DNA of 64,000 bases from Nageia nagi (Eukaryota; Pinophyta), in assembly GCA_050084985.1 (NCBI GenBank), contig JBITNC010000001.1:127534001-127598000 (forward strand). The letters run 5' to 3'. A program made the translations under genes and the position numbers. The first letter of the stretch is position 1, and each line of letters opens with the position of its first letter. Below are positions 1 to 11,856 of this stretch, one piece after another. The notes beneath the pieces are model-generated. The model was not told where the DNA came from and made no database searches. It saw only the letters and a program-made list of their open reading frames with translations.

Positions 1-3000
1 AATTCACCTCTCATTTAAGGTTCCTAAATTCCAAAGTTAGAACAATCAAGAATGTATTTGGGTAAAAAGGAGTCTTCCATTTGCTACACAAGAATGTAAA
101 AAAAAATAAACATGTGGTTCAACAAATAACATTATATGTTAAATTTTAACCAAGTAATACATGTTACATTTAATCAACTAAGACATACTTGATTTGATTC
201 ACTAGTGCAAATATTTTACAACTCAAATATACATCTCATGTACCTAAATAACAAGAACCATTGATGTAGAGTGACATTATTGAAGATTTTATTCTTATCT
301 AAGTTTAAGCCTCATCTAGATGCCCACAAGGTGGAGCCCAAGTACTACCAATCCTCAACCAGTTTTCCTTAGGTAGTATTATACTCTCATAAGAAGAAGT
401 ACCTACTATTTTTTAAGGTTATGAAATATATTAGATTGGCCAAATTTTTAATCTTGATTAGATTTGAAGTTATCTTCTTAGGTTATTAGGATAATCCTTG
501 AATGGACATGCAAACATGTGGTATCACTACACACATGCTTATCCACTTATTGAAGTTATATCTAGACCAACAAAGGACTTAGAGGCATTGATAAGCATGG
601 ACTTTTCACCATTTGGATCATCGAACTTAAAGGCTCCAATCTGCCTATCCTAACCTCATGACTTCCTTAATAAGTCATGTTATGAAATGTACATACGAAT
701 GTGTTCATTTTAGGGGTTGCTCAATTAATGTTTATGATTTTTGTATAAGTAATTAAAGAAAAAGTGTGAACATGAAGTAAAGTGCAAAAATGAAGCATTA
801 TCCATTTGCAATTTTTGAAACCTAAGAGTTCAATGGATTTTGTTTACCAACCCTTAAAGGATATCTTTGCATCATTCCTTATTTACAGAAGTCCATTCCA
901 TACTTTGCATAAGAAAGTAAAAATTAGAGAGTCATCAAATGCATCATAACTTAAAAAAAATTAAGTAATAAGCATGCATTATTTCCATAGCTTAAATATT
1001 TTAAGTAAGTATGCATCATTTCCTTATACAAGAACCAGTCCATTCATAAAGACTTTTAAAGCAAGCATTGAAGAGGTATAAACATGCATTATCTCCTTAA
1101 TTTGCATAAGTCTAATATCACTTTGCAATACTTAGCATGCATTATTTAACTTAAAAAAAAATAAGGAGCATGCATCATCCTATTTGCATAAGTTAACTTT
1201 GCATAAGGAATTTTGGAAAGATAGATAAACATGCAATATTTTATCTAACATGCAATATCTAGGTAAAATTTTAGTAAAAATAAGTTAGGAGTATGCATCA
1301 TTACCATAAAAAGTATGCTTAAAGAGGTATCAAAAAAAGTCTCTCCCCTAATATTCGAGTAAAAATAATAACAACTTCCTCCCCCTATTGTTCTACTTAA
1401 AAGAACCTTTAAATAAGATGCTTTTCTTTAAGGAAAAAAATGCTAAGAGTTTGATATTCTAGAAACTACATTTGCACCTTCGTAAATTAAAAATGTAATT
1501 TTTAGTAGAACATTAAAAATATTCTAAAAATTAATGTCAAGTAGTATCTTGCAACTTTTAAAGGTAAGCAAAGTTTAACTTAAAAAAAATTGTATTTTTG
1601 CCATTATTGTAGAAATTACCTTAAAAAAAAATCACTACTTTTCAAGTCTGCAAGAATTAAATGGAAAAAGAGGAGACCCATACCCCTACTACATGCATAT
1701 TTAATGCTTCTTTGAATTCATTATTAGGGCTTGCTTGTAAAAACAAATCATCATTAATCCCTGTAATAAATTTAATGAAGAGTACACAAATGCATATAAA
1801 TTTAGCATTAGCTATTAATGCAAAAAAAAATTTGCCCAAACACTCTAAGTCAAACATATTAGAGGATAGATTTGTTGACATGCAAGGTAAAAAAATAGGT
1901 GAACAAACTCCCAAAATAAAAGGGCTTCATTTAAAGCCAGATAATGATGCGCTTAGAAAGATAGAGCATTTTTTTAACAAAGAAGGACTTCTGGCTACAC
2001 GCATCAATGTTTATCACCAAAAAGGAGAGAAGGGGATTGAGCGGATAGGAGGAGAGGGCTTCACCAATGTTAAGCTATGTAACACATAGAGAAGAGGAGC
2101 AAAAAACTTGGCATGAGAGCATATAAGCCTATTTATCAAATGGCTCAAACTTTGGCAGTTGTTTGTGCATGAGGATTTAAATAGGCATGAAAGTGGCAGA
2201 GCAAAGGTACGCATGAGTATTTAGATAAGCATAATAGTAGAGGAGCAAAGCTGCATACTTTTTGTATCATCCACACCGTGAGCCTATGTCTAGTGGGAGA
2301 AGGGATCGAGCAGCTAGTGAAAGGGGTGGAGTGGTTGGAGAAAGAAAAAACAATTGCACGGAAAGGGTCCTACAAAAAATATTGCATAGGAGGGGGCCAG
2401 ATGCCATGGAGTGAGGGAAAGGGTTGAGTAACTAATAATGAGGAATAGGACCAAATGGAGGGCTTAGAGAGAGCTACACGAGGGGCTACCACTAGGAGCT
2501 CACGCCATGAGGAGAGAGGGTTGGATCCAAAGGATTTCAATTACCCTTCCTTTTTACTTTTGATTTAAAAAAATCTAAAAAAAAGACTCCTAATGTAAAA
2601 AAAAAATTATTATATTTTTTTTGCAAAAATTTAACTTTTGAACCAAAAAAAACTCTCATTCTCATATGTACATATATACATATTTTTTTAAAAAAAATTA
2701 GAAGTATATATAGAAACCTTTCAAAAAATATTCTTTTGTAAAAAAAATTCTCTCTTTTTACATATAAAGATCTCTTAATACCAAAAGAATAAAAATGTAT
2801 GTAGAAGAAAACAATGATAATATTGCAACTAATAAAAAAACTTAGTCTAGAAATTGCATATTTTGCCTAACATATTATTGCCCAGCATAAAATATTGTTA
2901 GTAGAACAAACAAAATTAGCAATAATATATTATGTTATTTAGGTAATGTTTGCTAGGAGGTGAACTAACATAATCATAAAAGAATGTTAGTATCAAAATG

Positions 3001-3136
3001 AACTATTTAACAAAAAAGGTAGGGGGTTATATCTCTAAATTGTTTTACCTCAAACAAGAAGAGTAAAACTCCAAAGACGATGAAGATCCTCTAAGATGTC
3101 GAACAAGAGCCTCCACACCAAGCTCTTATACTAATT
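1..3136 (-). mobile_element. Left copia-1 copy, truncated by window edge: leader and start of gag
   Basis: This stretch matches the leader of element A (about 8270-11350) in the same orientation: the first 300 bases parallel 8270-8560, including the cttgggctcc-type block and the long run of ATGCATnATT-like motifs. It ends at 3121-3136 with a decayed primer-binding site next to the LTR at 3137. It is therefore the 5' part of a second minus-strand copy whose gag and pol lie beyond base 1. The leader is about 3 kb and non-coding in the sense direction. A 142-codon frame on the other strand (1661-2089) is antisense to the element and resembles nothing I know. Confidence 0.8.
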
Positions 3137-3614
3137 TGAAGGATTGAAATATAACATAAACAACCTTATACTACCAAGATCTCATGAAAACACATAATTC
3201 ACATCTAAAGAACTCTAATAAGATAATCTCATAAGGATAACACAAGATATAAGTGGTTCCTCCAACTAAGAGTACATCCATTAACTAGATCTCACTTCAT
3301 TCATAATATGAATTCTTACAATCTTTCTAAACTCATCTCCTAAATAATATCCTTTAGCATAACTTTACTCCACAAATTGGTGTTTAATCACAAAGAGGAA
3401 GCCTTCTATGTAAATTCACTAATACTTAAGGGTATCATTTGATACCTTAAGTATTTAAGTGAATATGATAATGTAACTTGTCCTACACTCCATGTCATGA
3501 GCATGCCCCTTGGGTAAAAAGATGTGCATATCATGCTTTTGTACATTAAGTATTAGTGAATTTACATAGAAGATTTAATACAACCTTTACAATAATGCAT
3601 AATACATTCCAACA
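3137..3614 (-). repeat. Shared, rearranged copia-1 LTR between two tandem copies
   Basis: The LTR runs from tgaagg (plus-strand left end) to ccaaca. On its right is a purine tract in element sense (3615-3627, read gaaggag on the minus strand), as for a 3' LTR. On its left is a degenerate primer-binding site (3121-3136), as for a 5' LTR. It thus serves element A on the right and the truncated copy on the left. Part of it is inverted relative to the LTR at 11351: bases 3403-3427 and 3548-3572 form a perfect 25-bp inverted repeat around the flipped segment. The TATA-containing block present in the other LTRs is missing. Confidence 0.85.
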
Positions 3615-4080
3615 CTCCTTCTTAATGCAATATTAGGATAGAACAAGTAAGAGAGAAGAAGAAGAGAAAGTAAGAGAGTTCTCCTCTAAACAAATACAAT
3701 AGATATGAGAACTTTTTACATATTTGTAAAGTAAGAAATATCTAGTTTGAGACTCACTACTTTGCCAAATACAATCATTAACCACAACTGATTTTAATGT
3801 ACATGAAGTAGTCATCCAACTAAAAGTCATGAAGAGTCTCCAAGAGCTTACATACTTGAGATAATTAACTTGCAATCTCAAAGAAACCTATAAGTCATAA
3901 GCAACTCAAATAATAAAATCAATTAGATGCATCATATTCATATCAACAAGAATAGATGAATAACACAAATACCATCATAAACTAATCAATGGTGCACTAT
4001 AAGTCATCACAAAGATGCCATGCCAAAAAATTATAGTCACCTGCTATATATAAAAATATGTGTTGATTATCATTACAAAA

Positions 4081-4300
4081 TAGAGCATGCACATACGAGT
4101 TCCTCACATAAGGATAACTGATCAGTGCTAAAAGACACATAAGAATTTTTTCACACATGGATAACTAAACAATGTTAGATTGACCAAAAATAGAGTATGC
4201 ATATATGAGTTTATCACATATGGATAACTGAACAATGCCAAAAGATACATAAGATTCCTCACACATGGATAATTGAACAATGCAAGATTTGCCAATTTGT
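4081..4300 (-). repeat. 110-bp tandem duplication in the 3' region of element A
   Basis: Two adjacent units begin with tagagcatgc (4081) and tagagtatgc (4191), each carrying two copies of a ggataactgaacaatg-like phrase. Element B has only one unit at the matching place (about 46870-47010), so the duplication is specific to A or was lost in B. Confidence 0.7.
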
Positions 4301-4479
4301 ACAATAAGTTCTTCATGAAGAGCGAACTTACCATGAAGGTGTACAACAAAATTAACACTATATAACACAAAATCCTCTTAGAGATGAAGTTATCATAATA
4401 CAACAAGAATTCAAACTTCACTCTCCCTTGAGGGCAACTTCACCAAGTCGATAGCATTTCTAAGCTTACAAAATTGAGC

Positions 4480-4850
4480 TTTTAGAGGGTTTGGTGAATA
4501 AATTAGCAAAGTTCAAGGTGGATGGATAATACTCCAAGTGTATAAATGCCATCAAGAACCTTCTTCCTGATAAAATGGGTATGGATTTCCATATGTTTTA
4601 TTCTCTGATGGAACACTAGATTCTTAGCCAAAGAAATAGTCGATTGATTATATGAAGAGATCAAGATGAGCCACCTTTTTCATACTTGATTTCTTTCAAA
4701 AGATACCTTAACCAAATGACTTCATGGGCTGCAATAGATATGGCATAATATTCAACTTCTATGATGAAAAGAGAAATAATAGGCTACTTCTTGGAAGCCC
4801 AAGAGATAGCATCCTAAACCAATGCTAAAGACATATACAGAGGTTAACTT
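4480..4850 (-). pseudogene. copia RNase H relic (element A)
   Basis: On the minus strand a decayed version of the copia RNase H can be read (IGLGCYLLGFQEVAYYFSFH at about 4755-4820), matching the typical 'S-x-G-x-x-W-x-S-K-K-Q' region where Trp and Lys are replaced. It follows the reverse transcriptase directly. In an active element it would degrade the RNA of the RNA-DNA hybrid during cDNA synthesis. Stops and frame changes make it non-functional. Confidence 0.7.
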
Positions 4851-5880
4851 TCCTATAATCTCTATCTCCCTCATAGTCAAAATTTGAGAATCTAAAGAGA
4901 ACAAATGATGGTAACTTGGAATACTTGGGAGCAAGATCCTTAGTCCCTACAACATACCTCAAGATTTGCTTAACAACATTGAGGTGCTCAACATAAGATT
5001 TTTGCATGAATTGTGCCATTAGATTCACTGCAAAGGTAATATCTATCTGGATATAGTCAAATAGAAAATACTACCAATTAATTACCTATAATGTTGTAGC
5101 ATCAACTAATTGAGAGTTGGAGCTTAGAGAAATAGTGATTCTAGGAGAGACTAGGATTGTAGCATATCTACACTCCTCCATTTCAAACTTCTACAAGATG
5201 TCTGATATATACTTAGATTGACTGAGGTAAGTAAATCCTTGTATTAATACACTTGCATTTTAAGATAGTAGTGTAAGAGACCAATATCAATCATTTCAAA
5301 TATTACTTTAAATTTGGATATGTATTCTTAAATGATTTTATCATCTTTTCTATTAATCAAAGATCATCACATAAAGGAGAATCAAGATCACATCTTTTCT
5401 TTGATTGAGCACATATAGATCAAAGTCAAAAAATACTTGGAGAAACCATTATCTACAAAGTACCTTGAAAATCTTTCTGTACCAAGCTCTAGGTGCTTAT
5501 TAAGTCCATACAATGACTTCTTTAGCTTACACACATAAGACTCTTTCCTTCCATAATAAACCCTTTTGCTTGGTTCATGAAGATTTTCACATCTAAATCA
5601 CCATTGAGAAATGCACTCTTAACATAAAGTTGAAAAAATTTCTATCTTTGTAGTATAAAAAGAGTAAGGATAACTCTCACAGTAGGCATCTTTACCATAA
5701 GAGTAAAGGTTTCCTCATAATCTACATCATATTTTTGAGCAAAACCTTTAGCTACTAACCTTACCTTGTATTTCTCAATATCTTCAACTGAATTGAACTT
5801 GACCTTGTAGATCCAATTATTACCAATCACATTCTTATCGTTGGAATAAGAAACCAAATCTCAAGTTTTATTTTTCATAA
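4851..5880 (-). pseudogene. copia reverse transcriptase relic (element A)
   Basis: The N-terminal part is an open frame at 5642-5857 with the copia hallmarks NWIYKVKFN and RLVAKGFAQKYDVDYEETF. The end (4825-5028) reads HLNVVKQILRYVVGTKDL, typical of the C-terminal side of copia RT. The catalytic YVDD box at about 5363-5377 has lost one base, so the frame breaks inside the active site. The intact family enzyme copies element RNA to DNA in virus-like particles. This copy is dead. Confidence 0.9.
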
Positions 5881-5999
5881 GCACCTCGTACTCCACTTTC
5901 ATGGCTTCCATCTAGCACTCGTGCTTAAAGCTTCTTTGAAGGTTGAAGGCTCATGGTTGTTATCAATCTTGGTAATTAAGAATTTATTCAAGTTCATGC

Positions 6000-7375
6000 T
6001 TTCCTTATTACCCTTTTGTTAGAGAATTTTATTCATGGATGACTTATCTACACCAATATCCAACCAGCTAAGAGCAAATGAAGAGTCCTCTAGATCATCA
6101 ACATCCTTGTTAGAAGTAGATTCTTTAGGAAGTTCATTGAACTTTACATCCCTTGAAATGAATATTGCTTTATAGATTGCAGAGTAGAGCTTGTAGCCTC
6201 TATGCTGACTATCATAACTTATAAGATAGATTTTTTAGCTCTTTTATCTAACTTCTTCCTTTTCTCGAAAATAATGTAGGAGAATACTTCACAACCAAAC
6301 ACTTAAGGTGTGAAATGTTAGGTTTTCTTCTTAACCATGCTTCAAAAGGAGTTTTACTCTAAATGGCTTTTATGGGACACCTATTCAAGGTGTAAATAGC
6401 AGTGCTCATAGCTTCACCTCATAAGAATTTAGAAAGATTACCCAACATGCATCTAACCATCTCCATAATTATTCTATTTTTCCTTTCAACAATACTATTC
6501 TGCTAAAGAGTGTAAGGTATTATAAACTAGCTTTTAATTTCATACTTAGCACAATATTCATTGAATTCATTATTATTATATTCTCTTCCATTATTTGATT
6601 TCAACATCTTGATTTTAAAGTTAGTTTAATTTTCAATAAAAGCCTTAAAAACTTTAAAACTTTCAAAAGTTTGATCCTTATGCTCAAGTAGATAGCCAAA
6701 GGTCATCCTACTTAAGTCATCAATGAAGGTCAAGATGTAGATGCTCCTTTAAGTAACTTATTCTGAAATGGACCCATCAAATCTGAATGCATAAGTTGAA
6801 GAATTGAATGCTCTTGTTACCTTATCTTTTTTAAACTTTTATCTATGCATCTTACCATGAATACACTTTTTGCATAGACTAATTAAAAGAAAAATTGAAG
6901 GCAAACCTTTCATAAGTTTTTGGTCTTTCATGACATGAATACTCTTATGGTTAAGGTGCCCTAAAAATGGTGCCAAAGATTACCTTTAAAATATACACTA
7001 TAAGCAAGACACATCTTTGATGGAATTTGATCCATAATGTAGAGGTTATTTTCATAGATCTTTTAACCAAAGTGGTAAGTTCTTTCTTAATGCATTAGCT
7101 TTGAGAGTCAAACTCAAAAGATTACCCTTTTCTAGCAACTTGGATCATGGAGAGAAGGTTCATCCTTAACTTATAAACATAGAGAACATTTTTAAGAACC
7201 TTTTCATGAATTAGCACACTCCTAATTTCTTAGACTTCAAGGGTAGAGTTATCACCTATCACAATCGCATCTTTATTATACTTATGAAAGTTCTTAAACT
7301 TTTTCTTTTAAAGCATAAGTGATTAGTGCAAATCCATTCAGATGAAAAAGAACAAGACATAGAGTAGAGCACCAT
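6000..7375 (-). pseudogene. copia protease and integrase relic (element A)
   Basis: Read on the minus strand, 7230-7375 corresponds to the protease region of element B (43334-43597). Bases 6850-7030 correspond to the pre-integrase zinc-binding block, about 6360-6850 to the integrase core and 6010-6360 to its C-terminal part, with SYDSQHRGYKLYS near 6190-6230 as in copia integrases. Frames are broken many times. Integrase would insert cDNA into the host genome; protease would cut the Gag-Pol precursor. Confidence 0.8.
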
Positions 7376-7389
7376 AGCAAAACTAGCAT

Positions 7390-8340
7390 GAGTATTTTTT
7401 TCCTTTGTAGCACTTTACATTTCTATTACCTTTGTATTTTTTCTCTCTTTTCTTTTTGTAATAATAAACTTCTTTGTAACCTTGAATGCCATAATAGTTA
7501 TAATTACCATCAAATTTTTTCTTAAGATAAGGAGTGTTTGCTTTATCTTTTTCATCTTTTTACTTGAAATGATTTTTGTTACCATTATTCCTACTACTGT
7601 GGTTGTTATTTTTGTTATTTCTATTGCTATTGTAACCACTACCTCTTTTCTCAAACTTTTTGGAGGAAGAAAGGTAAGATTTCTTTTAATAGTTAAACTT
7701 CTTCTTGAAAGGAGTTTTGGTTAGTTCAAGAACAATATTATTATCTTTAGGAGAAAAAATCAACCTTTTATTGTTAAGGGTTTCCTCATGCTTGAATAGG
7801 TGTCTTGAAAGGTTCTCAAAGCAGATGACTCCTTCATTATCAAGCTTTATTTCCATAACAGTTACAAAGTTTTTAAACTTTGAAGAGAGGCTTTGAAAAT
7901 GATAAAGACCATGAACTCATCATTGATCCAATTACACCATAAGCAACAAGTTAGATCTTTAGGTTAATAATTTTATTCAAGTAGATAGCCATATTTTCAT
8001 CTTCTTCTTGATGAGATTGAAGTAACTTTTGAAAAATGGTAAACTTTCTTAAAAAATTTGAACTAGGTAGATTTGTTTAAGCTTATCCCATGTTTTTTTT
8101 GTTGAAGTTGAAGAAGATATCATTAGGAGAACATATCTAAAACTGCATGGTAAATCATGAAGGTTGCCAACTCATTCTTTATGTTGTAAGCTTCTAGTGC
8201 TTTCTCATCTGTAAGAGGTACATGGTTTTCATTTACTATTCACCATAGCTTCTTTGCCTACAATTTAGCTCTCATTCGAGGTTTCAAATCTCATAGTTGA
8301 ACTATCAAGAATGTGTTTGTAAAAAGGATTCTCCCATTTG
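7390..8340 (-). pseudogene. copia gag relic with degraded zinc knuckle (element A)
   Basis: On the minus strand the start of gag reads EKALEAYNIKNELATFMIYH (about 8150-8210). A zinc-knuckle position near 7450-7510 reads NYNYYGIQGYKEVYYYKKK. The expected Cys and His ligands of CX2CX4HX4C are all Tyr, which fits TGT/CAT to TAT changes. Gag builds the virus-like particle. A low-complexity Thr/Ile-rich stretch (7530-7650), read in a shifted frame, gives the 79-residue open frame and is not the real product. Confidence 0.8.
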
Positions 8341-11336
8341 CTACAAAAAAAAGTGAAATAATAAGCATGTATTTTCAATAAACTAAGTAAATAATACATG
8401 TTACATTTAACACTAAGATATGCTTAATTTGATTTATAAGTGCAAATATTTTATAATTCAAATAATAACCCATATATCCAAATACATTTTTCATCTCAAG
8501 ATTGTAGATGTAGAATGACATTATTGAGACTTGTTTTCTTATCTAAAATTAGGCTTTCACTTGGATTCTCACATAAAAGGAGCCCAAGTACTACCAATCC
8601 TCAACCAGTTTCCCTTAGATAGTAATATACTCTCATAAGGAGAAGTACTAACTATTTTACAAAGTTTTGATGTTTATTAGATCGATCAAATTATTAATCT
8701 TGATTAGGTTTTAAGTTATCTTCTTAGGTTATCAGGATAATACTGAATGGACGTACAGATATGTGATATCACTACACATATACCTATCCATTTATTGAGT
8801 TAAATCTAGACCAGCAGAGGACTTAGGGGCAATTAAAAAGTACAAACTTTTCACTACTTGGATCATTGGACTTAAAGGCTTCAGTCCGCCTGTCCTCAAA
8901 CTCATGGCCTCCAAACAAGCATATTACAAAATTTATGTGCGGATATGTTTATTTTAGAGGGTTCTCATATCAATATTTGCATTTTTGTTTGCATAAGCAA
9001 ATAAATCAAAGTGCAAACATGAAGTAAAATAGCATAAGTAAAATATTATCCATTCAAAAATTTTAAAACTTAAGTGTCCAATGGGTTTTGTTTACCAACC
9101 CCTAAAAACCAAGGACACCTTTACATCATTCCTAATTTTGCATAAGTCCATTCTTTGGAAAAAAATGAAGCATCAAGGATTCAAGTTATAAACATGCATC
9201 ATTCCATAAATATGCATCATTATAACTTAAAAAATATATGCATCATTTGTACTAATTCATTAAATTTGCATAAGGAGTAGATTGCATTTATTACTTAAGA
9301 TTTTAAGCATGCATTATTTGAGTCATAAGCATGTATCTTAAAAAAATTTAAGTAATAAGCATGCATCATTTTAACTTTTTAAAAAAAATTAAGTACTAAG
9401 CATTAAAAACATTCATCTCTTTTTTTTTTTATTTAAAAAATTTAAGTACTAAGCATAAATACTAATCATAAGCATGCATTATTCAAAAATAGGTAGACAT
9501 GCAATATTTTATTAACATGCTATATATAAAAATTAAGTAAAGAATTATACAATTTCCTCTCACTTTTACTTAAAATTTATCCTAAAGATAACATGCTATT
9601 TACTTAGAATTTTAACTAAGGAAAAAAAATGCTAAGCATTAATGCCAACAATAAGCACTTTAAAAACTTAAATAATGTAATTATAGGCATTAAAAAATGG
9701 CTACTTCAAAAAAATGATTTTCTCCATTTAAACAAGTGTGTGTTTAATAGGTTATCATGCTTCTACTGATCCTTAGAGAAAAAAATGTCAAATAATTTTA
9801 ATGCCATTTTACCCCAAGCACTCCAAGTAAAAAAATGCAGAGGCTATCCATTATGGAGTACTTCTTCTTAAGAAAATAAATAAATAAATAAATGCAGTTT
9901 AGTAAAAAAGTGATGACCACCCTTCCCTTACCAAAGAGTATACATTGGTTTTACAAAGGTGCATTTAATGAAGATGATTCTATTGTAAGTAATAAAAAAA
10001 TTCAATACACAAATAACAACAAAAAAAAGCATTTATTATTTATTATTTTTTAAACAAGTCAAGGGGACGATTACATGTGATAGAGGTGCTAAGGAGCTTG
10101 GGAGAGGTTTCAAATCCATTATGTTGGATGTATGCATGTAGCGTAAGGGTTCAAATAAGCCAACGGGGATCAAGAGACAAAAAATTGATTTCGCGAGCAA
10201 ACAAGGAGGGGCCGTGAGCAAACAAGAAGCGATCACAGACAAAACTGGGCAAGGGAGTACGCCCATAGAGCGACTGCAGAGTCTAAGATGGGAGGCACTG
10301 ACGATGGGAACAGGAGGCACTAATGGTGCGAGTAGAAGGAGGAGAAGACATTCATGAGCAAACAAGGAGGGGCTAAGGGTAAAGCAATCAATGAGACACT
10401 GGGGGTAGAGCAACCATTACGAGCTGGTGGCGGAAAGGCAGAAGGGTTGATGATGCTACGTTTTAGCTGCATGTAAGGTGGAAGAAGGAGCAAGGTTGAA
10501 GGAGGCAAGGGCTGCAGGAAGACTAAAGAAATAGAAGATCCTATAAAGCTAGGGGACTAGACAGCTTAAATTTAGGATTTGCCGAATATGCAGAAGGTGA
10601 AGCAGATAAAGCTTTCAGTATCAAGCTGTTTGTTGGATTCAACGAATGAGCAATGCCTTGAATCCTAAGGACCCAAAAATAAGAATTCGAGCATTATTTC
10701 TTGCCTGAACAACTAAGACCAAATGTTTACTTGAAGGATCCAGCAGGCAGCAGCCAGAGTGGAGCAGCAGTAAGGCTCGCGTGAGAGAAATAAAGAAGGT
10801 GATACGGCCAGGTCAGAGGAAAAAAAAATAACAGAGCCGCCATCTAAATTTTTGATATTGAACTTAAAAATGTATTTGTTATAAATTTCTCCCTCGTTCC
10901 CCCCCTTTCCTTTTTTTTTGCATTAATAATATATATATATATAAATTAAAAAAGAAAACAATAATGCTTATAAAATAAATTATGTGTGAAGATAAACTTC
11001 TTCAAAGAAAAAAGAGAGCAATTTTTTTTTTAAATAAAATCAATAAATGGTTTAAAGAGGAAAAAAGAATGCAATTTTTATATACTAATCTCAATTATCA
11101 ATATGCTTATTAGAGGTTAGTATAAAAAATAAATGCATCCTATTACTATTTTTAGCCATATTTAAAAAAAATTATCTAACACATGATTTAAAATATGTTA
11201 GTATCATTAGCAAAATAAGCCCAAAAGATAAAATGAAGGACATTATACCTTCTTTTGATTTTACCTCACAATGAAGAGTAAGTTGAGGAATAAAAAGAGC
11301 TTCCACACCAAGGATGTGAAGTGGAGTTTCTAAGGT
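8341..11336 (-). other. Long non-coding leader of element A
   Basis: About 3 kb separate primer-binding site and gag. The gag-proximal half is AT-rich and full of aagcatgcatnatt-type motifs (9170-9500). A G-rich block on the plus strand (10060-10840) gives open frames of 125 and 62 residues on the minus strand with no recognisable domain. It ends in a TA-rich run near 10925-10945. The gag-proximal half is clearly shared with 1-1350 and with the leader of element B (about 40850-42370); the LTR-proximal half is not obviously shared. Confidence 0.65.
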
Positions 11337-11349
11337 GTTCTGATACCAA
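11337..11349 (-). promoter_or_regulatory. Primer-binding site of element A (initiator Met tRNA type)
   Basis: On the minus strand, immediately after the LTR, the sequence is TTTGGTATCAGAAC. This matches the TGGTATCAGAGC complement of the plant initiator tRNA 3' end used by most plant copia elements, with one change. Confidence 0.85.
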
Positions 11350-11350
11350 A

Positions 11351-11856
11351 TGAAGGAACTAACAACAACAAGATAATTCCTAATCTACCAAGATCACATG
11401 AATGCTTTCAAATTCACATCTAACAAACTCACCAATAAGACAATCTTACAAAGTAACTCAAGATGTAAAGTGGTTCCTCCAACTAGGAGTACATACACTA
11501 ATTAGATCTTTACTTCAATCACAAATACAACTCTCTTACAATCCTCCTAATCTCAACTCCTACACTTCTATCCTATAGCATGACTTTACTCCACAAATTG
11601 GTGTGTAATCACAAAGAGGGAGCCTTCTATTTATAGGCCAAAATCCCTCTTTCGATCACCCTTTTATCTAATGTACAAAAGCATGACATGCATATCCTTT
11701 TATCTAAGGGGCATGCTCATGACATGGAGTGTAGGACAAGTTACATTATCATATTCACTTAAATACTTAATGTATCAAATGATACCCTTAAGTATTAGTG
11801 AATTTACATAGAAGATTTAATACAACCTTTACAATAATGCATTATACATTCCAACA
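11351..11856 (-). repeat. 5' LTR of element A (copia-1), with TATA box
   Basis: A 506-bp LTR: tgaagg at the plus-strand left end, ccaaca at the right (TG...CA in element sense). Element sense starts TGTTGGAATG and contains TATAAATA (complement of 11628-11635), so it holds the likely promoter of A. Full-length relatives are at 38848-39342, 47447-47944, 44726-45225 and 49996-50498. Confidence 0.9.

Larger units (their letters stand above)
3137..11856 (-). mobile_element. Element A: Ty1/copia retrotransposon (family copia-1), complete but decayed
   Basis: It is bounded by related LTRs (3137-3614 and 11351-11856), with a tRNA-iMet type primer-binding site next to the right LTR and a polypurine tract next to the left LTR, so it reads on the minus strand. 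Order in element sense: LTR, about 3 kb leader, gag, protease, integrase, reverse transcriptase, RNase H, LTR, which is the copia order. Length is 8.7 kb. Every coding domain has stops or frameshifts, so it cannot move by itself. It interrupts element G at 11856/11857. The other side of the insertion lies beyond the left tandem copy, so no target duplication can be checked. Confidence 0.9.

Noticed and set aside
1661-2089. 142-codon plus-strand open frame
   Set aside because: Antisense within the leader of the left copia-1 copy, no known domain, not conserved at the matching place in A.
7415-7724. Thr/Ile-rich and Ile/Val-rich frames on both strands, and the like at 42911-43327
   Set aside because: Shifted or antisense readings of low-complexity copia gag sequence.
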